From NCBI GenBank assembly GCA_028095005.1, contig CM051463.1, positions 82,069,002-82,133,001 of the forward strand: DNA of 64,000 nt, read 5' to 3'. The translations under genes and the position numbers were made by a program. Of this stretch, positions 1-11,529 are shown piece by piece. Each line of letters begins with the position of its first letter. Position 1 is the stretch's first letter. The notes beneath the pieces were generated by a model. That model saw nothing but the letters and a program-made list of their open reading frames with translations, searched no databases and was not told the origin of the DNA. This DNA comes from Rhynchospora pubera (lineage: Eukaryota; Streptophyta; Magnoliopsida; Poales; Cyperaceae).

Positions 1-178
1 TAGTGGATGGACCGCCAAAAATCTCACTACCAACTTTAGTAGCTTAGTAGAGTAGTAGAGTGGCGCCTTAGTTTCCATTTCCACTTCGTCTTCTTCCTTC
101 CGACTTCCGACAGAGTGTTTTTCTCTAAAACCCTCATTCCCCATTTCTCTCCACGCGGTTTCCTTAAATCTAAAGAAA

Positions 179-3100
179 ATGAGGTACGACGGGAGTTGTT
201 ATCCCGAGGAGGAGGTGGAGGAGGATGAAGAAAGGGACAGAGAGGCGTCGTACGAGCGAGATGAAGGCGTCGACGGAGAAGAAGAGGAAGCAATCGACGT
301 CGACACGCGGAGATCTCTCATGGACACGATACTTTCCTGGTCGGTAGACGACTTATTGAACAAAGATCTCTATCGGGACAAGGTATATCTGATATCTCTT
401 TTGCATTTGGTCAATTTTTCACTTTTCTTTTTAAATTTGAAATGGTTTCGTAGATAGGTTTGGGTTATTACCGATGCTATGCCTTATTCCATCACCTCAT
501 CCTTCAAAGTCTTTTAGTGGATGTTTCTTTGTTTGGTTTCGGGATTTATGTTTTAGTAAGATGAGAACAAGGAAAGTTGTTCTGGAATACCATTGAGTAT
601 TTTTCCAATAGTTCTTAAAGCTTATCAATTCCTTTTTCATTAACAATCTTGTCCATATTAACTACTATAATTGGCTAATTCCAAAAATAAATAAATGCAG
701 ATCGTCCTTTGAAAAAACTACAATGTTTTCAAACTGCTAAGTATTATTTCTTTCCGTTGTGTTTATCATTGTGTTTTTGCACAACAGTACCAAAAAATGA
801 CAGTTTATGAAACATTAACTTTTCTTTAATAAGTGGTAAAACTCAGTTTTCATTCTGCTAACTCACTTTTATTAAATGTAATATATATGTCATTGATGGA
901 AGCAAATAATGTATGCCTTCAGATTCAAGCTTTTTATAAAACAGTTAAGACTTGTATGGACACTATCCTTCCCTCCCTGTACCGTAACACCGTTCTCTTC
1001 AATCTATATCTAGTTTTCTCCAAAAATGTCTCTTATGTATTGCTTTAAATACAGGTACCTACTATTCCAGAGTCTTTCTCTTCTTCAAAGCAGTACTTCA
1101 ATGCTTTCTTCCCTCCTCTTTTAGAAGAAGTACATGCTGACATCTCTTGTAATTTAGAGGTGGTGTCTGAGGCATCTATTTTTAGTGTCTTACGGATCAA
1201 AGAGAGCTATATGGAACACCAATCAAAAGACAAATCAGAGATATATGAAATGTCAATTGACATGAAGCAAACCATGAAGGCAAACCTCAGAACTGAGATG
1301 CACACCCCAAAACGCGCTGACATCATTCTGATCTCTGAAAGAATTCAGCCCCAGAATCAATCGCAGATAAGGGAGAATGCGAGCTCATGCACACTTGGTT
1401 GGGTCACTGGGGTAGAAAGAGGAAACATTTTACATGTCAGGGCTTCTAGAAAAATTAATATAGTAGAGCCAACAACTAAAAAGGAAAACAGGCACAAACC
1501 TTCAACAGAAATTGAAGCCGTCTCATCTGAGTGGGTAGTTAATATTGGCGGGAGAAGCAGCTCATCTAGTCATCCATCAGTTGTTGAGAATTACATCAAA
1601 CAGGCTTCCAAAACAGACGAAGCATTTAATGTCATGGAAAATGAAGATAATCAAGAGAAGACAAAGGAAAGCAAAGAAACATACAATTTGCCCCGATTCC
1701 AGTCATTTCATGTGGTGTTTCTGTCCAACATGACAACTTATCAACGCACTTGGAGAGCACTCGATATGGGCCTTACAAAGAGCTCAAGAATTATTCAGAG
1801 CATATTGGGTAGAAAAACTAGTAATGTGAGTTTATCTCAAGATGGTTTTATGATGTGATTATCTAATTTTCTATTGTTTTTCTGAGAGGTTCACTCAAAT
1901 GTAATTTCTTTTGCTAGGAATTTAATGGACGTTGTACATGTTCAAACCGTACCTACCAAAAAGCACAAGATGAAATAAGCAATTTTAATCTTAATGCATC
2001 ACAGTCCAAAGCTGCAGCAAGCTGTATTTCAGCAAGCGGCTGTAGGTGCACATCATCAGTAGAGCTTGTGCAGGGCCCACCTGGTACAGGAAAAACAAGA
2101 ACAATTGGTGCTATACTAAAACTTCTCCTGGCAAAGACATGCAGAACACTGACATGCGCGCCAACCAACACAGCTATCATGCAAGTAGCTTCTAATCTGC
2201 TCTCACTGGTCAACAAATCAGAAGGATGTGACAACTGTTACCTTGGTGATGTGGTCTTGTTTGGTAACAAAGACCGATTGAAGGTCGATGATGAGTTATC
2301 CTCAATTTATCTAGATGAGCGAGTGAAGAGGTTAATGGTTTTCTTTAGCTCACAGACTGAACTGAAATATAAACTGGGTATCATGATAGATTTCCTCTTG
2401 AACCGACCTTCTCTGTACCAGAACTTCTTGGGACTGAAGAGAAGAACAAACAATTGTAACTTGACTTTCAGGGAGTATCTGAGTGACCGATTCAATTCTT
2501 TGGTGAAAGACTTGAAGAACTATATTGCCATGTTGAGGAATGATTTGCCAAGTAGTTTGTTTACTAAGAACGGGTTTCAGGACATAGACCTTGTCCAGGA
2601 TATGGTCGATGAAATTGGGAAATTATTACAAGTCACGTCCCTTTCTGAAAATGATTTAGGAGAGGCTTTTGAGAAATCCAATGAGGTTAAATGTTGGGAT
2701 AGTGATTCCTCAAATTCTGCGAGTGACAATTTCAGTGGACATGGTGACTCTGAATTAATCCTGTTGAAGAAGAAGATATGCAGTTGCCTTGAAACCTTGA
2801 ATGATATTTCCAGTAGAAACCTAAAACATGCACTTCCTGTCAAATTTGATGAGCGGTCAATTAGGAATTACTGCATAAGAGAGGCAAAGCTTTTATTCTG
2901 TACGGTTTCTTCAGCTTATGAACTGCATGAAAGAAGAATGGATCCAATTGAAATGCTGGTTATAGATGAGGCTGCACAGTTGAAGGAATGTGAGTCTCTG
3001 ATCCCTCTCCAACTTGCCAATATACGGCATGTGTACTTAATAGGAGATGAGAATCAGCTTGCTGCCTTCGTGCAAAGTGAGGTGGGTTTTACTTAGTATT

Positions 3101-4762
3101 TGAAGCAGAATTAGGGATAAAAATGTGGTCTTGAGTAATGATTCGGAGTTTGCTTTTGTTTGATGCTTATTGCATTGATTCCTTTATGAAGTAGGCAACA
3201 TATTCTTGTCTAGGAATAACTAGTGCAGAATCCCTTGGTTCTCTGGACAGTTAGGTTGAGCACACAAAAAAGAAAAAAAAAAAAGAACAACTTCAATCTG
3301 ATACTAAAATCTTAGATCCAAGTGGTCCTTATATTTTTTTATTTAATAATTTCTCTAGATATTTTGGTTTTTTGCAAGTCAAATAAGTGACAAGATTGTT
3401 TTGAAAATGCTTCAGATCTCCCGAAATGCTGCTTTTGGAAGGAGCCTCTTTGAGCGGCTCATCTTAACAGAGCACAGGAAGCACTTGCTAAATGTTCAAT
3501 ATAGAATGCACCCACACATCAATGATTTTCCTAACAAGAAGTTCTATCAGGCTCGCATTTCAAATGGATCCAATGTCAAGACAGAGGGGTACTCTAGAAC
3601 TTACCTGGAAGGTCCAATGTATGGTACTTACTCGTTCATTCATTTAGTGAACAACGAGGAGACCTTTGATCAACTAGGGCATAGTCCTAAGAATTTGATT
3701 GAGGTTGAGGTTGTCGATCATATTATTAAACGTCTGGCCAATGGTAAAGTAACTATCCCATGTTTATTTTTATTATTCACAAAAATGTAATCCTAAGAGT
3801 TTCTTGTTATTACCATTATTTCTACAATTTTGAATTTTGTTCTAGTTCTGATGGGTGGGAGCATCATCTAATTATGATTAGACAGTTTGCCAATACAATG
3901 TCTGATGTGCTTTCTCTTTATAAATAGCTTGCTTATCAATCATCATTAACCCTTAATTTAAGTTTATTATGGGAGAGATTGCATTACTCATGAAGTATGT
4001 GAAGTTGAACATATGCACAATCTCAGTCTAACAAAAGCCATTTAATGTTTTGTATGTTGGACAGCATCACAGACTGCTGGGCGACATGTAAATGTGGGTA
4101 TAATATCTCCTTACGCGGCACAAATAAAAGCCATCCAGGACAGACTTGGAACAAGATATCTGAAGCATAAGTTCATTTCAGTGAAGGTAAGGTCTGTAGA
4201 TGGTTTCCAAGGAGGAGAGGCTGATGTGATTTTGATGTCCACTGTCAGGTCAAATAGAGATGGCGACATTGGCTTTATGTGTGATAATAGAAGGATCAAC
4301 GTGGCCTTGACTAGGGCAAAGTATGTTCTTCTGTTATTTTTAGTGGCAAAATTTTCACCTGAAGAGCATTGTTATTGCCATTGACAGTTTGGTATGATAT
4401 ATGATATAGGGTCCACTGGACCAAAACAAACAATAACAATAGCAATAAATTTACCATTCTAAAAAAACAATAGCAATAAATTTGAGAGACTAATCCTGTA
4501 TGCCAATATTACATGCACCCTTAATGAGTTCATGTTATAATATGCATTAGCAAATGGTGTAAATATGCAATGTAATTAATGCACAATTCCAAGAAACACG
4601 TCATGTGCGATCTCATTTTGGCTTTTGTTAAATTGAGTCAGGTACATTGTTTAAATTGCTAAAGTTGAATAAGTGTAATTGACCTTTTCATGTAGGTATT
4701 GCCTTTGGATTCTAGGAAATGAATCGACTCTAACAAAAGCAACTCCATTTGGAAAGATCTAG
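179..4762 (+). CDS. SEN1/UPF1-like superfamily 1 helicase, copy 1 (C-terminus lost by frameshift)
   Basis: Predicted RNA/DNA helicase of the plant SEN1-like group. Exons by GT/AG sites and comparison with copy 2: 179-382, 1055-1825, 1918-3081, 3416-3743, 4065-4320, 4696-4762. The product would be about 929 aa. Visible: acidic N-terminus; an ILSW(S)xDDLLNKDLY segment typical of the group; Walker A GPPGTGKT (about residue 378); DEAA; GDENQLAA; QYRMHP; DGFQGGEAD; and RRINVALTRAK. Exon 6 is 195 nt against 196 nt in copy 2: one base is missing near 4733-4741, so the frame runs into TAG at 4760-4762, 21 residues after motif VI. The catalytic core is complete, so the product could still act as a truncated helicase, or the gene may be a young pseudogene. 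The residue before Walker A is Q, where copy 2 has W. Sites are read by eye; expression is unknown. Confidence 0.8.
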
Positions 4763-6054
4763 TGCTAGATGCAAAATCCCGAAAATGCTTCTTTAATGGC
4801 TCTGATGATGCGAGTCTTGCAGAGATGATAGAAGGTGCTACTGAAGGACTTACGAAAGCTGGAAGAAGATACAATGGCAATAAATTTTTGGTATACAATT
4901 TTTCTTTAAGCATATCGCTTTGTATATGCATAGTTGCATACTGTAATTATTTTTTGAATTTATTTATTATTTTTTTTTGAAAAAAGGTGGGACGGCAACC
5001 CATTTTCATTTTGAAAATGAAACAAAACAAACTACAAACCAAAATGAAAATTCAGAACTAAACACCAGCCTCTAAGACAACTAACCGAAAACCATATGAA
5101 AGCAGATATAGACACTAAACACCACTACCCCCAATTCCTCGAAAGCAAATACAGACAACAGAAAAACCAATCAACTGAATCGTCCTATCAAATGCATACT
5201 GTAATTATATCAGCTTTATCCTTGTATCTGTCTAATACCTGCAAGTGATATTCCTGGTCTCTTTTGTTTAGCTTGTGTTTATTTGTGGTTGAAATATGGT
5301 TAATCTCTACTCTCTAGCCACAAATTGTTAAAATTCAATATAATCCTCTCTGCACTGGTAAAGATATGTTAATTCATAGAATATGTATGGATTTGTCAGG
5401 ACAATTCAGTCATGATCTATGACATAATATCAGATGGTAACCTTTTCTGGTCCTTTTGCTCACTTGTGTACTTGTGATTTATTACATTAAGAGGCAGTCT
5501 TAAACAATTTGTAATTTCTAAATTGGCAGTCCTTATTTCAATGTCCTCTAACTGTAACATCTAAATTCTCAGGACAACCAACATGAGGAAAAGGCAGAAG
5601 AGACGGCATCTCAGAGAAGAGGATTACAACAAAGTGGTCGGTCTGATGTACATTCCAGAATATCTTGGCCCAACCATTGCAGGGAAACGCCAAGGATAAT
5701 GGTAGCACGAGATGGTCGGGCCTATACCTGTCCTACTGCATCCTGCAATATATAATCATCAGAACGGGCCACCAAGGAGAGGATTGAAGAAGAGAAATAG
5801 GAATTTTAATGAAGTCGTCTGTCACGGGGACATTGAAGGAGATGATCGCGGAAAGGACAAATCGCCCAGGAAGAAAAATAGACCACACTGGAGAAAGAGG
5901 CTACCTATGGCTGGTGCTGAATATGACCCAGTGCCCCAGGGAGAGACAAGAGGACAGTCGTCCTTTGTTTTGTCCCGGGGGCCTTGTCAGGTCAAGCCTT
6001 CCACCTCCGTCTGGGATAGACTCTCAGGCTATGGCGAGGAAGCCATATAGTTGA
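4763..6054 (+). pseudogene. Out-of-frame 3' exons of helicase copy 1
   Basis: The rest of exon 6 (to 4890) and exon 7 (from 5573) remain, with usable splice sites, but lie out of frame after the upstream deletion. In the ancestral frame exon 7 reads on to TAA at 5753-5755. Its later part matches copy 2 only in pieces and in two frames: a GAE.G.V..GETR stretch in one, and SSLPPPSGIDS in the other (about 5995-6030). There is thus at least one further frameshift. Copy 1 has only one unit of the motif that forms a minisatellite in copy 2. Confidence 0.6.
4935..5208 (-). mobile_element. Short LINE-type retroposon in intron 6 of helicase copy 1
   Basis: A 242-bp insert (4951-5192) is flanked by a perfect 16-bp target duplication, tgcatactgtaattat, at 4935-4950 and 5193-5208. 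Its left end is T-rich followed by gaaaaaagg, i.e. a poly(A) tail on the minus strand. The same T-run plus gaaaaaaggc start occurs in the L1 LINE at 31301. The matching intron of copy 2 (around 26965) reads ggtactataattatatcag with no insert. No coding sequence is visible, so it is a 5'-truncated LINE tail or a SINE that uses the same tail. Confidence 0.75.
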
Positions 6055-6121
6055 ACAAACCGGTAACTTACAGTATCTTTCGACCAGGGTAACTGATAAA
6101 AGCTGGATATTGTTTTTATGT

Positions 6122-6529
6122 AGTTAAAAAGTTGACCATGTCGACAGGAGACTTTTCTGGGTGAATCAGGCTGTACTCTAGCTGGTTAGATGACTACAAC
6201 TTGACATTTTGATATCGTTTGGGGAAGTGTAGTTCAATTCACTAATTAGTAGTTAATACTTTCTTATGTACCGTTGCTTTCTGATAGATGTAGTTTGAAC
6301 TTAATTAAATGCGCTATACTTTCTTAGTTAAAAAGTTTACCATGTCGACAAGAGTTTTTATAGGTGAATCAAGCTGTTGTCTAGCTGGTACTACTATTTG
6401 AAATTTTGGTTCCGTTTTGGGAAGTGTAATACAATTAGCTAATTAATTTTGAATACTTTCTTATGTACCGTTGCTTTATGATTAAATGTAGTTTGAACTT
6501 GATTAAATGCACTATATATATTAATATCA
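6122..6529 (+). repeat. Tandem duplication (about 204-bp unit) behind helicase copy 1
   Basis: Two diverged copies starting agttaaaaagtt at 6122 and 6326, both running through accatgtcgaca, cttatgtaccgttgcttt and atgtagtttgaactt. The flank of the broken middle copy (from 19931) and of copy 2 (27760-27905) are homologous, so this is the native 3' flank of the helicase family, duplicated locally. Confidence 0.75.
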
Positions 6530-7905
6530 TCTCATATGTTTGCATAATTTGTTGCACGACATACGGTCTGTGTGGTGAAATTAAAAATAAAAAAATTATG
6601 TAAAAGTTCCCTTGTTTTGTGAAGGTTAAAGATCGTGATAATTTGACAATTTGTCCTAGACTATATATATAGAGATGATTTCATTATGAAATGTTCGAAT
6701 TCTGACCAGGCTAACGAGCTGAGAGTCCTGAGACTGACCTGTACAATAAATTGACAGAAGTCGTCAGTTTCATCATTGTATTGTGGCAAGTGGCACCTTT
6801 CTTGTTCTCTTTTCAATAGTCTGTCCTTTGCGCTCGTTTTGTTTGTTTTTTGAATGATGTATGAAATAATTGTGGGCGTCTAGTGATTTCAAAAACATAG
6901 GAATTTGATTCCTTCAACTAACCAAGTTAAACGCAAATAAACATAAGGGCCAAAATCTGAGGAAAAATATTGAAGTAGTCGGGGATCACAGATCAATTAG
7001 TTTGAGAATATCGACAATTTGTTTTAACTCTTTTTTTTTTTTGAGGACGGATAATGTTGCGCCATTTGAATGAGACTTTCTTACTTATAAAAATAATAAT
7101 TCAATTTTTGTGCCCATCTTTAACTTCATAACTTGTACTCTAATTTTAAAGAAAACTGATAAATAAAAAATGTGGGTCTGTGTCACGAGTTTGACATGTG
7201 GTAACAATATATCGTGCTTGCTATATCAAACAAGCATATATATATATGTGCTATGCAAACAAATGACACATCGTATCAAATTCCATTTCCTACTCACAAA
7301 TATACCACGGTAGACTATCTTGTCACTTATGCTCATTTTGCATTGAACTTAAATGCATGATTCATTGATAAACTTTTAAGCAGAGAGGACCAAGCCAATC
7401 GAATTTTCAAGAACACAAATAGACTTTTCAATATACTTGTTACTTTTTTTTTTTTTTGGACCGTGATGTTGGAAAAAGCAAAAAAGAAAAAAAAATAATC
7501 ATATCAATTGTAATAGACAATTTTATTATTTCGACTTCTTTGATTCCGTACGAAGTGAACTTCAAATTTATAAAATTTTGCGCACGCTTTTCGAAAAAAA
7601 TTAGTTCGTAAATTGTAATTTGAATTTTGTTTTGGAAAACATTAATGCACAAAGTGTGTTTGCCTGCTTGTGGCATTAAAGAATATAACAACATCGTCGT
7701 TAGGATATGAAATGTCTCATAACAATTGAGTGAGATATGTAGATAAAAAATGGTAACGCTAAATCCGGAACCAATCACCAATGTACAATAATCTGGTGAC
7801 CAACAAGCTCTTTGTATTTATTATCGATTAAAAAAAAACACATTTTAAGTTCTAGAAAAGATACATAACTAATATAGAAATAAAAGAACCCAGAAATTAA
7901 AATTG
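6530..7905. other. 3' flank of helicase copy 1, homologous to 20050-21488
   Basis: No gene is supported here. The block aligns with the flank of the broken middle copy: shared landmarks are gttcgaattctgacca, caatagtctgtccttcg, ttgtgggcgtctagtgatttcaaaa and the T-run followed by gaggacgga. Homology stops at aattgggcc (7905 and 21488), which marks a duplication breakpoint. The short ORFs at 7440-7975 are AT-rich noise. Confidence 0.7.
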
Positions 7906-8085
7906 GGCCAATTCGTTTAGAACGGAATTGAGAACGCAGGTGTTTATTGCTTCTTGTAATCAGAATATTAGACAATCACGCAATCAACAAGCGTCCCTTC
8001 CTTTTATACACGTGATTGTATTTTCAATTCTGACATCACGTGCCTTTCGCGGGAGTTTTCAATATTGAATCGGAAACCTTCTATA

Positions 8086-8262
8086 TAATTCACTCTTTCT
8101 CCTCTCCTCCGCCTTGCCTCCGCCTCCGCTCACCTCAACCTCTCATCCGCCTCTCCTCTCCTCCGTCTCGCATATGCCTCCTCATCTCCTCTGTCTCTCC
8201 TCCGCCTCTCCTCCGTCTCTCCTCTCCTCCGCCTCCGCCTCCCCTCACTATTCCCTCTCCTA
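8086..8262. repeat. CT-rich low-complexity tract
   Basis: Irregular repeats of cctccgcctctcctccgtctc. The open frame across it (a Pro/Ser-rich peptide from 8040) follows from the base composition and is not called as a gene. Confidence 0.7.
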
Positions 8263-8334
8263 TACGGATCAGATCTAGTTGAGGAAGAAAGAAGTAGAAA
8301 TCAAGAAGGATAAGAAGAGAAAAGAAGTTTACAT

Positions 8335-8985
8335 CTAGTTCTGTTACAACTTGGGAGTAACTAAATTACTATAAGAGATGAAATTAATTAGTGTAGGAAG
8401 TATCTAAATGTATAAGGGAGTAAATAACATTCATATCTGATTCTGCTGTTTATTGAGAGTAACTAAATTACTATAAGGGTGAAAATTGATCAGTATTAGG
8501 GAGTAAATAATATATACAACGGAGAAAATTGATCAGTAAATAATATTCATATATGATTCTACTGTTGTTTGGAAGTAACTAAATAGCTATAAGGGAGTAA
8601 ATAATTGGTATAAAAGGAGTATCTAATATATATAAGGGAGTAAATAACATTCATAACTGATTCTACTGTTGTTTGGGAGTAAATAAATAACTATAAGAGA
8701 GTAAATAATTAGTAGTAAGGGAGTATTTAATATAGGTGAGGGAGTAAATAATATTCATTTCTGATTCTGTTGTTGTTTGGGAGTAACTAAATAGCTATAA
8801 GGAAGTAAATAACTAGTATAAAAAGAGTATCTAATATGTATAAGGGAATAAATAACATTCAAAACTGATTCTACTATTGCTTGGGTGTAATTAAATAATT
8901 ATATGGGAGTAAATAATAATTAATAGTAAGGGAGTATTTAATACAGGTGAGGGAGTAAATAATATTTATTTCTGATTCTGATAAT
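8335..8985. repeat. Tandem repeat array, unit about 104 bp, about six copies
   Basis: The landmark tgattctactgttgtttgggagtaac recurs in varied form at about 8335, 8437, 8554, 8657, 8761, 8865 and 8972, giving spacings of 102-117 and mostly 103-105 bp. Inside each unit a shorter phrase (gggagtaaataa or aagggagtatctaa) recurs, so the array is built on a smaller sub-repeat. AT-rich and non-coding. Confidence 0.8.
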
Positions 8986-9243
8986 GGCATGGCTGGGGCT
9001 GGGCGATGGGAGGGCTGCGCGACGGAGAGGGGAGGGATGCGCGACGACGACACCAGGGCTGGGCGATGGAGAAGGGAGGGCTGCGCGATGGCAACGGCAG
9101 GGCCTCGCAAGGGAAATAGGCGCGAGAGGTGCGGGAGCCGTGAGAGAAAGGATGGGAGGGGAGGAGGCGCGAAAGGAAGGTGGGACGAAGTAGGTGAGAG
9201 CAAGGGAAGGGGAGGGAAAGAAGCGGACGCGCGGCTCACGTGA
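8985..9243. repeat. GC-rich, G/A-skewed tract directly after the 104-bp array
   Basis: Repeats of gggctgggcgatgg and gggagggctgcgcga at about 8995-9090, then purine-rich DNA. Three frames are open across it because of composition and none resembles a protein I know. With the CT-rich tract at 8086-8262 it brackets the AT-rich 104-bp array, so the three may form one unit. Confidence 0.55.
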
Positions 9244-9408
9244 GAAAAAACGCGTGAAGAGGCAGATAGAAGAGGCGGATGGGAAACACTTACTATTTTT
9301 GGAATAGAGACCTTTCTATTTTAGACATATAATTGTTTGATTGCTTGAAGGTCTGATTGTAGTTATCAGGTCCGTTTAAAACTCTGCACAATTTTATTCG
9401 TTTACGGA

Positions 9409-9640
9409 TCTCAATCCGTTAAGAACGGAAGGACCAAATCTCTGGAAAATCCAGTCCGTTAAGAAGGGAAGTGCCATTCCCAAATCCCTTGCAATCCAAT
9501 CCGTTGAGAACGGAAGTGCGGAATCTCTTTGTGTAATCCGATCTGTTGAGAATGGAACTGCAAAATTCCTTTGCATAATACAATCCGTTGAGAACGGAAG
9601 TGCGGAACCCCTTTGAATAATCCGATCCGTTGAGAATGGA
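9409..9640. repeat. Dyad-symmetric repeat array 1 (CCGTTnAGAACGG)
   Basis: Six copies of tccgttgagaacggaa or close variants, spaced about 40-55 bp, joined by gtgcggaatccctttg-like spacers. Each copy is an imperfect inverted repeat, tccgtt/aacgga around gag. The array ends in gaagtgccaaatccttgctttctct, almost the same junction as array 2. Confidence 0.8.
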
Positions 9641-9765
9641 AGTGCCAAATCCTTGCTTTCTCTCCAAATTGAAATTGATGGCATTCCCTCTCTCGATCCG
9701 AATTTTGGTCATCGAGAGGAGCAATTCATCGCCTGAGACTGAGAGAGAGAATATATGGAAGCACT

Positions 9766-9930
9766 CGAGGGTCTTTTTTCAAAGACCTCGGCACCAACAT
9801 TGGCCTTATCTTTGGCCTCCTCGCTTCCTGGGCCCCTCTCGGCCTCCGCCACCCCTGGCTCGTACTGCTGTTGAGAACTTCCCTGATTGACGCAGCACCA
9901 TCATCGGCATCAGGAAAGTTTTTGAGATGA
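9766..9930 (+). pseudogene. Exon-like fragment A, possibly from a nodulin-like/MFS transporter gene
   Basis: Open frame reading RGSFFKDLGTNIGLIFGLLA and on, through HPWLVLLL, to TGA at 9928-9930. FFKDLGxNxG followed by a hydrophobic segment resembles the start of plant nodulin-like MFS proteins (NFD4-like family). That is from memory, not a search. There is no in-frame ATG and no continuation, so it is at most an exon relic. A second diverged copy lies at 16899-17000, also right after a dyad array. Confidence 0.35.
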
Positions 9931-11047
9931 AAGAGTATGTATTTCTAGAAGATGGTGCTGATTTGGCAGAGTATAGAGTATTTTATGTATATTTTGAGCC
10001 AGCTGAAATGGAGCTCTCGTATACTTTGTAGGCACACCTTGTCAGTTCTGAAGCTACAACAGATTTATGAGATACCAATCCGGTACAGCTGACATTGCAT
10101 CCTCTAATTTGAGAAAGGTTACAGAATATACAACTAATATCAAATTTCAATTTAGTTAACGAAAAGTGAGTCTAATATCAAATTTCACCAATTATCTTGT
10201 GTTTGATGTGAATTTAATATAAGAGCTCAGAATGCAAATTCAAAACTTGATCTACACTATTACCATTTACACGTTTTAAATAATCAGGACACAGCACAAA
10301 ATCATAAGAAAAAGGTAATTATAACTTCATTACTTCATTAAGATGATATTATAATTATTGAGAAGATTCTTAAACCATTTCAAATAAATAGATGTAATGA
10401 TTAAGTACATAACAGGTTAACAATTATAAAACCATAAATCAATAATCTACTGATAGATTACAATTTCCCTCTAATGTGCTTAAAATTCAAAGTTAATTCT
10501 AACAAAGATCTTACTCCAGACATTCTAACAAAGTAACATCAGTTTTAGTTATATTAGCAATCCATAAACGTGTTTCAAAAATTGAAAACCCATGACTCGT
10601 AAGAAGAACATGTTTACATCCATCATATATAACCAAAGATAATGGATATTAACACCACAGAATCCATTTTTTAAATACTATTCGGGCATCACCGATAAGA
10701 ACTGTGTTCATAAATCAAATTGTTTTTTATATTTTTTTATGGCTAATTGAAATTTCAGCACATGGTTCTAGTTCCAGGCATATATGGTAAATAATTTTGA
10801 AATCGTTGCACATGGCTCTTCATGTCTCCACAACAGTCACCAGAGTATGCATATATCTGTGCATTAAAAATTTAAAAAATTAAATGAAAAAAAAAGTTAA
10901 AGTGTTTTCAGTGTGACTCCTGTTCGTGTATAGGTGTCATGTTTGTAAGTATTGCCAGATAGGCTAGCTTTCAAATGCTAATGCTTGCATCAAATCATGT
11001 TGATGTGTTGATCTGGTACAGAGTGGAGTTGCCATTCATTTAACTAT
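9931..11047. other. AT-rich intergenic DNA, no feature seen
   Basis: No ORF with family resemblance, no clear repeat and no terminal structures. Confidence 0.6.
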
Positions 11048-11193
11048 GGCCTTGTTTGGATGGGGTTGGAAGAAGGAAAAAGGCCCAAATTTATTATAAA
11101 CAATCCAAACTCTTCACAAAGTTACACACTTTCCAATACTTCTTTCCACTTCTTCCCTTCTTCCCTTCTTCCCACATCTATCCAAACGGAGCC
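11048..11193. mobile_element. Tourist-like MITE (member 1)
   Basis: 146 bp with terminal inverted repeats ggccttgtttggatg / tatccaaacggagcc and a 3-bp duplication tat on both sides. Shares aagttacacactttccaatac and ttattataaacaatccaa with the other three members. The ORF across it is incidental. Confidence 0.75.
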
Positions 11194-11368
11194 TATATTG
11201 GTAATGGTAGGTACCAGCTCCATTTTTTATAATTTGGCCAATAGCTTGTGTAAACTGACCAACATCGTACATTAGGTTTGAGATTACATAATCAAAATCT
11301 AATTTATTGTGATATGATGGTTCAATTAATGCTCAGTTTAGCCTCAATAAGTACCCTCAACTTATTTA

Positions 11369-11525
11369 GGCTCTGTTTGGATTGCTTAGGAATAAGAGGA
11401 ATAGTCTATTCCTAGACGAAAAGTATTGAAAAGTGTGTAATTTTGTGAAAAGTTTGGATTATTTATAATAAATTTACGCCTAAGAAGAAGCTATTCCTCC
11501 ATTTCCATACGATCCAAACGTGACC
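11369..11525. mobile_element. Tourist-like MITE (member 2)
   Basis: 157 bp from ggctctgtttggattg to gatccaaacgtgacc, flanked by tta on both sides, the classic PIF/Harbinger duplication. The interior contains attgaaaagtgtgtaattttg and ttataataaattta like its relatives. Confidence 0.8.
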
Positions 11526-11529
11526 TTAA

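Noticed and set aside
8874..9243. Three overlapping long ORFs on both strands
   Set aside because: They result from GC-rich repetitive composition; no domain and no splice or start context.
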